Below, in pieces: positions 5,666-9,720 of a stretch of 9,720 bases of DNA; positions within the stretch are counted from its first letter, which is position 1; every line of letters begins with the position of its first letter. The translations under genes and the position numbers were made by a program. Source of the stretch: DATDOY01 sp035293045 (GTDB lineage Bacteria > Actinomycetota > Acidimicrobiia > IMCC26256 > JACPCJ01); contig DATDOY010000103.1 in NCBI GenBank assembly GCA_035293045.1, forward strand, positions 1-9,720, written 5' to 3'. Under the pieces are notes generated by a model. It ran no database searches, was not told the origin of the DNA, and saw nothing but the letters and a program-made list of their open reading frames with translations.

Positions 5666-7597
5666 TCAGAACTCCGGCTTCACGAGCCGCTTCATCACTG
5701 CGGCTCCCATGGTCATGAGGACGGCGCCGACGGCGAGGATGACCCGCCCCGCGGGTCTCGTGAAGAGCTCCATGATGTAGGGGCGGTTGGTGAGGTACAT
5801 CCAGCCACCGACCAGGAACGGCAGCGCCATCAGGATGATTCCCGAGAGGCGACCCTCGGCGGTCAGCGATCGGATCTGTCCGCGGACGCGGTTGCGGTCT
5901 CGGATCGTCTCCCCCACCCGGTCGAGAATCTCGGAGAGATCGCCGCCGACCTCACGGTGAATGCGGATGGCCTGCACCACCCACTCGACGTCCTCGTTGC
6001 CGGCTCGCTTCGCCATTGCGGAGAGCGCGTCTGACAGGTCGCGTCCGAGTCGCGCTTCCACGATCACCCGATGGAACTCCTCCGCGGTGGGGGACTCCGC
6101 CTCCCGCGTCACCTGGTCGAGCGCCTGGATCAACCCGTGGCCGGCGCGCAGGCTCCCGGCAAGGAGTTGGAGGGTGTCGCCGAGTTGGTCGGCGAGCGCC
6201 CGCTGCCGGCGTCGCTGCATGTGGTTCAGTCCCTGCCAAATGCCGATGCCGAGAACGGTGACGGCCCCCACGGCCATCGCCGGGCCGAGCATGAGGAGGA
6301 CCACTCCGGTACCGCCGGCCACAACGGCGAGCGAAAACACGATGAACTCGCCCGGGCGGACGGCCAGACCGGCCTGCTCGAGTTTGGCGTTGAGACGACC
6401 GGCGCGCTCGTCGTTCTGGGAGAGCATGCGGTCCGCGAATGCGGTCGCCCGGTCCGTCATGCCGGTGAATACGGAGCGGGCCTCGCCGCCGAGGGCCGAG
6501 CCGAGTTCGCGCGCCAGGCGACGCCGCTTCGGCTCGCGGTGAGAAGTGGTGAGCCATCCCACGACGAACAGGGCCATGCCCATCGGAATCACGCCGGCGA
6601 GAAGCGTCCAGCGCGCCGCCAGGAAGCTTGGTCCCGGGGCGGTGTACGCAGCGGGGGCGCTCGGCGCGTCAGCGCGCGGCGACTCGGTTTCGGCGATGAA
6701 ACCCAGGTCGACTTGCTCGGCGACTGTCGCCGTGATGCCCTCGGCGGCCAAGGTGACCTGGATGGTCGCGGTTCCCTCGGTGTCCGATCGGTAGCTCAGG
6801 CGGTACTGGTTCACGAGCTGGGACGCAATGTCCTCGTACACAGCCGCGATCTCGGAGGGCTCGCTCGCCGCGACGACGCGCCCGCCGGTGGCGGTGGCCA
6901 TCCGGCCGAGCGCGCCCAGGTCGGACTCAGCGGTGGCGAGCGCGACCGCGTAGAAGCCCGTTTTCACGCCTCCGATGAGGCCCACGGCCTCGTCGAGCGT
7001 CCGCACGCTTGCCGTGTCCCCGCCGTCGGAGAGCACGATCACCACCCGACGCGCGTCAGGGTTGGCCTCGGCGGCGAGTTCCTCGGTCACCGTGATGACG
7101 GCGTCGTACAGCGCCGTCTCGCCGGTCGCGTCGAGTCCCTGCACTGCTGCGATCAGCGCCTCGGTGTCGGTCGACAAGGGGCGAGCCACCTTGGGCTCGG
7201 TGCCGAATCCGACGACGCCAACGCGCGTTCCCCGGGGCATGGAAGAGATGAAATCGATCGCCGCGCCCTTGGCGGCCGCCATCGGCGCACCCTGCATGCT
7301 CCCGGAGGTGTCGATCACCAACACCACCTCGAGGGCGTCGCTGCTCACGCGACTCACGCGTACGGCACGTTTGGTGCCGTTCTCGAACACCGAGAAGTGG
7401 TCTTCGCCGAGGTCGACGCCGACGAGTTCTCGCGGCGCCGTGACCGTGAAGGCAACGCCAGGACGCGACCCGGTATCCACGTCCTGCATGTCGAGGGGAA
7501 CCCCGCTTTGGCCTGCAGCGGGCGGGACGGCGAAGACGGCGAAGGTCGCCACCGACGCCGCGAGCCCGGGCAGCCACAGCCGCCAGCGGACCCTCAT
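5666..7597 (-). CDS. tadB: VWA domain-TadB fusion protein (Flp pilus platform)
   Basis: A 643-residue fusion. Residues 1-30 form a signal peptide (R-V-R-W-R-L then a hydrophobic run ending P-P-A-A-G-Q). Residues about 45-85 resemble the small beta domain often found before VWA domains (F-S-V-F-E-N-G-T-K). Residues about 90-262 are a von Willebrand A domain with a complete MIDAS: D96-T-S98-G-S100, T161 in G-E-T-A-L-Y-D-A and D191 in L-S-D-G-G-D-T. After a Pro/Ala-rich linker (305-325), residues 326-643 match a full TadB: membrane helices at about 326-350, 417-437, 440-458, 585-602 and 617-635, with the T2SSF domain (about 470-600: L-L-A-G-S-L-R-A-G-H-G-L and later V-G-G-D-L-S-E-I-L-D-R-V). The VWA part would face outside and the T2SSF part the cytoplasm. 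The start overlaps the TadA stop (ATGA), with AAGGA upstream. VWA domains usually bind protein ligands or matrix, so a role in pilus assembly or adhesion is inferred. Confidence 0.93.
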   Translation of the reverse strand: MRVRWRLWLPGLAASVATFAVFAVPPAAGQSGVPLDMQDVDTGSRPGVAFTVTAPRELVGVDLGEDHFSVFENGTKRAVRVSRVSSDALEVVLVIDTSGSMQGAPMAAAKGAAIDFISSMPRGTRVGVVGFGTEPKVARPLSTDTEALIAAVQGLDATGETALYDAVITVTEELAAEANPDARRVVIVLSDGGDTASVRTLDEAVGLIGGVKTGFYAVALATAESDLGALGRMATATGGRVVAASEPSEIAAVYEDIASQLVNQYRLSYRSDTEGTATIQVTLAAEGITATVAEQVDLGFIAETESPRADAPSAPAAYTAPGPSFLAARWTLLAGVIPMGMALFVVGWLTTSHREPKRRRLARELGSALGGEARSVFTGMTDRATAFADRMLSQNDERAGRLNAKLEQAGLAVRPGEFIVFSLAVVAGGTGVVLLMLGPAMAVGAVTVLGIGIWQGLNHMQRRRQRALADQLGDTLQLLAGSLRAGHGLIQALDQVTREAESPTAEEFHRVIVEARLGRDLSDALSAMAKRAGNEDVEWVVQAIRIHREVGGDLSEILDRVGETIRDRNRVRGQIRSLTAEGRLSGIILMALPFLVGGWMYLTNRPYIMELFTRPAGRVILAVGAVLMTMGAAVMKRLVKPEF

Positions 7598-9033
7598 CGA
7601 AAGTCCTTCATCTCCTGCAGCACCGCGATGGCGTCGTCGACCCCGAACACGGCGGCTGGCAGGTCGATCCCCGACTGGGCCAGCTTCTCGGCGAAGCCCG
7701 GGCGCAGGCCCGTAGGCGCGAGCGCACCGAGGAACCGCCCCTTGTCGTCCATGCCGGCCGAATAGTCGAAGAGATAGATGTCGGAGAGGGAGATCACGTC
7801 TCCCTCCATGTGTCCGACCTCGGTGATGTGCGTGACGCGTCGCGTGCCGTCGCGGAGGCGGGACATGTGGACGATCAGGTCGATCGCCGACGCGATCTGC
7901 TCGCGGATCGCCCGGATCGGCAGGTCCATGCCCGCCATCAACACCATCGTCTCGAGCCGGGAAAGAGCGTCGCGGGGCGAGTTGGCGTGCAGCGTCGACA
8001 GCGACCCGTCGTGCCCCGTGTTCATGGCTTGGAGCATGTCGAGGGCCTCGCCGCTCCGAACCTCACCGACGATGATCCGATCGGGCCGCATGCGCAGGGA
8101 GTTGCGCACGAGGTCACGAATCGTGACTTGACCCTTCCCCTCGATGTTGGGCGGACGCGCCTCGAGCCGGCCGACGTGGTGCTGGGACAGTCGAAGCTCC
8201 ACGGCGTCCTCGATGGTGACGATGCGCTCGGTTTCCGGGATGAACGACGACAGCACGTTCAACAGGGTGGTCTTGCCGGCGCCGGTCCCGCCGCTGACGA
8301 GCACGTTGAGGCGGCCACCGACACACGCGGACAGGAACTCCACCGTTTCGGTCGACAGCGTGCCGATGCCGGCGAGCTCCTCGGCCGTGAGCGTGCGTTC
8401 GGAGAACTTCCGGATGGTGAGCATCGGACCGTCGACCGACAGCGGGGGGATCACCGCATTGACGCGAGAGCCGTCCGGGAGGCGGGCGTCCACCATCGGC
8501 GACGACTCGTCGATGCGGCGGCCAACCTGGGACACGATCCGCTCGATGGCCCGCCGCAGATGGTCGTCGGAGAAGAAGCGACCGTCGGTACGGGTCAGCC
8601 GTCCGGCGCGTTCCACGTAGATGACTTCCGACGTGTTCACCATGATCTCGGTGACGCTCGGGTCTCCGAGGAACCTCTCGAGCGGGCCGTAGCCCAGGAC
8701 GTCGTCGCTGATCTGAGCGACGAGCCCCTGGCGCTCATCGGCCGTCAGCGGGATGTCTTCCTCCTCCATCAACTCCTCGAGTTGCTGGAGCACGATCTGG
8801 TGCAGCTCGTCGAGTTCCATCGACGAGTCGTACAGGCGGGCACCCATGCGGATGAAGAGGTTCTGTTGCGCGCGCTGTTTCAGATCGTCGAGCGCGTCGA
8901 CCGATCCCTCGGCACCATTTCCGCTCCGGCTTCCACCCACCGAGCGCGGGCCGTGGATGGCGTTCATCGCGGTGAGTACCGACGTCGAGCGCTCCTCTTC
9001 TTCGGCCTGCTTCAGACGATCGCCCAACTTCAT
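7594..9033 (-). CDS. tadA: CpaF/TadA-type pilus assembly ATPase
   Basis: This 479-residue cytoplasmic motor ATPase of the type II/IV secretion (GspE/VirB11) superfamily powers Flp pilus assembly. The N-terminal domain (about 60-210) includes D-V-L-G-Y-G-P-L-E-R (111-120) and I-M-V-N, typical of CpaF. The ATPase core has Walker A G248-G-T-G-A-G-K254-T255, an Asp box T-I-E-D-A-V-E-L (273-280), Walker B I-I-V-G-E324 and the His box G-H-D-G-S-L-S-T-L-H-A-N (340-351). All catalytic motifs are intact. The first 55 residues are charged and probably flexible. ATG 9033 overlaps the upstream stop (ATGA), with AAAGGTG about 8 bases upstream as ribosome binding site. The 3' end overlaps the next start in the same way. 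Family and role are secure. Confidence 0.97.
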   Translation of the reverse strand: MKLGDRLKQAEEEERSTSVLTAMNAIHGPRSVGGSRSGNGAEGSVDALDDLKQRAQQNLFIRMGARLYDSSMELDELHQIVLQQLEELMEEEDIPLTADERQGLVAQISDDVLGYGPLERFLGDPSVTEIMVNTSEVIYVERAGRLTRTDGRFFSDDHLRRAIERIVSQVGRRIDESSPMVDARLPDGSRVNAVIPPLSVDGPMLTIRKFSERTLTAEELAGIGTLSTETVEFLSACVGGRLNVLVSGGTGAGKTTLLNVLSSFIPETERIVTIEDAVELRLSQHHVGRLEARPPNIEGKGQVTIRDLVRNSLRMRPDRIIVGEVRSGEALDMLQAMNTGHDGSLSTLHANSPRDALSRLETMVLMAGMDLPIRAIREQIASAIDLIVHMSRLRDGTRRVTHITEVGHMEGDVISLSDIYLFDYSAGMDDKGRFLGALAPTGLRPGFAEKLAQSGIDLPAAVFGVDDAIAVLQEMKDFR

Positions 9034-9720
9034 CGCACGCGCACCTTTCGCTTGAGTCGTGAGACGTCCGCGGGCAGTTCGGCGAACCGCCCGACGAGGT
9101 CGAACAGAGCGTCGGCTGGTTCCGACGGCTCGTCGCTCACCAGCAGCGGCGTGCCCTGGTTGACCGACACAGTGACGAGCGTCGTGCTCGGAATAGCGAC
9201 GTCCACCCGCATCCCGACCGTCTCTTCAATGTCCTTCACGCCGAGCCCGACCTGGCGGTCGCTCCGGTTGAGGATGAAGTGCCGGCGCGCTCCCTTGAAG
9301 CCGAGGCGGTCGAGCACTTCGATCGCCTTTCGGGTACTCCGCACCGACGGGACGTCGGTCACTCCGACGAGCACGAAGTCCGACGCGTACTCGAACGCCG
9401 ACAGGGCGAACTCGTCCATGCCCGACCCGGTGTCGACGACGACGTACGGGAAGGACTCCGAGAGTGCGCGCACCACTCGGCCCACCCGCTCGGCGTCCAT
9501 GTCATCCATGTCGGCCGGCGAGTCGGGAGCGCAGAGCACATACAGGCCGGCGGGGTGCGGCGTCAGAAAGGCCTTGAGCGCGGTGATGTCCTTGTCGGCG
9601 CCGAACCGGAGCACGTCGGCGATGGTGCGGTCGGGTTCGATCCGGAGGTTGTGGGCGACGTCGCCGAACTGAAGATCGAGGTCGACGAGGACCACGTCGC
9701 GCGGGGCCACCATGGCGAGT
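9030..9720 (-). CDS. tadZ: CpaE/TadZ-like MinD/ParA-family ATPase, C-terminal part (5' end outside window)
   Basis: The minus-strand frame is open to the window edge, so this is the C-terminal 230 or so residues of a longer protein. It reads L-A-M-V-A-P-R-D-V-V-L-V-D-L-D-L-Q-F-G-D at its visible start, the characteristic CpaE/TadZ segment after the missing deviant Walker A helix. It continues with Y-V-V-V-D-T-G-S-G-M-D-E (Walker B region), F-I-L-N-R-S-D-R-Q-V-G-L and the closing I-P-S-T-T-L-V-T-V-S-V-N-Q-G-T-P-L block. These proteins place the Tad machinery at a cell pole or assembly site. An ATG at 9713 lies inside the conserved domain and is not the true start. The stop overlaps the TadA start by ATGA. 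The response-regulator-like N-terminal domain of many CpaE proteins cannot be checked here. Confidence 0.88.
   Translation of the reverse strand, partial: LAMVAPRDVVLVDLDLQFGDVAHNLRIEPDRTIADVLRFGADKDITALKAFLTPHPAGLYVLCAPDSPADMDDMDAERVGRVVRALSESFPYVVVDTGSGMDEFALSAFEYASDFVLVGVTDVPSVRSTRKAIEVLDRLGFKGARRHFILNRSDRQVGLGVKDIEETVGMRVDVAIPSTTLVTVSVNQGTPLLVSDEPSEPADALFDLVGRFAELPADVSRLKRKVRVR

Noticed and set aside
4202..6034. Plus-strand open frame of 610 codons across the sigma-factor and TadC region
   Set aside because: It is antisense to well-supported ECF sigma and TadC genes. Its translation is Arg/His/Gln-rich without any domain, as expected for a GC-rich shadow frame.
6071..7765. Plus-strand open frame of 564 codons opposite the VWA-TadB gene
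   Set aside because: Same reasoning: it is antisense to a clear two-domain protein and its composition is dominated by Arg, Gly and His.
7810..9672. Plus-strand open frame of 620 codons opposite TadA and TadZ
   Set aside because: It lies opposite genes with intact Walker A, Walker B and CpaE motifs and has no recognisable domain, so it is a codon-bias artefact.

Overview
The window is GC-rich bacterial DNA, read here as chromosomal sequence from an actinobacterium, probably of the Acidimicrobiia type. The evidence is indirect: strong G/C preference at third codon positions, a TIGR03086 (mycothiol-dependent maleylpyruvate isomerase-like) protein, an actinobacterial-style Tad/Flp pilus locus, GTG starts and few Shine-Dalgarno sequences. 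No rRNA, tRNA, CRISPR array or insertion sequence was seen.

Left part (1-3086). The + strand opens with the C-terminal end of an HNH endonuclease cut by the window edge. A roughly 290-base gap follows, holding two good hairpins and a possible 57-residue single-pass membrane protein. Two oxygenase genes then lie on the minus strand and are probably co-transcribed: a cytochrome P450 (GTG start) and, 25 bases downstream, a phytanoyl-CoA dioxygenase-family Fe(II)/2-oxoglutarate enzyme. A 53-base divergent spacer separates the P450 gene from a + strand TIGR03086 gene, whose start is fixed by an AAGGAGG ribosome binding site.

Middle (3077-4732). A minus-strand pair encodes an ECF-type sigma-70 factor and, overlapping its stop codon by ATGA, a single-pass membrane protein that is most likely its anti-sigma factor. 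The anti-sigma gene converges on the TIGR03086 gene and the two overlap by 10 bases at their 3' ends.

Right part (4733-9720). A tightly packed minus-strand operon encodes the inner-membrane engine of a Tad/Flp pilus (type II/IV secretion family). In transcription order it contains a CpaE/TadZ-like ATPase (5' part outside the window), the CpaF/TadA motor ATPase, a VWA-TadB fusion and TadC. Junctions are ATGA overlaps or a 3-base gap, so translation is probably coupled. The pilin, prepilin peptidase, TadE/TadF and secretin-like genes are not in the window.

The most unusual item is the 643-residue fusion. A secreted-side von Willebrand A domain with a complete MIDAS metal site is joined to an essentially full-length TadB platform protein. 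The P450 is also notable: the conserved acidic residue of the I-helix acid-alcohol pair is Arg (AGHRTT).
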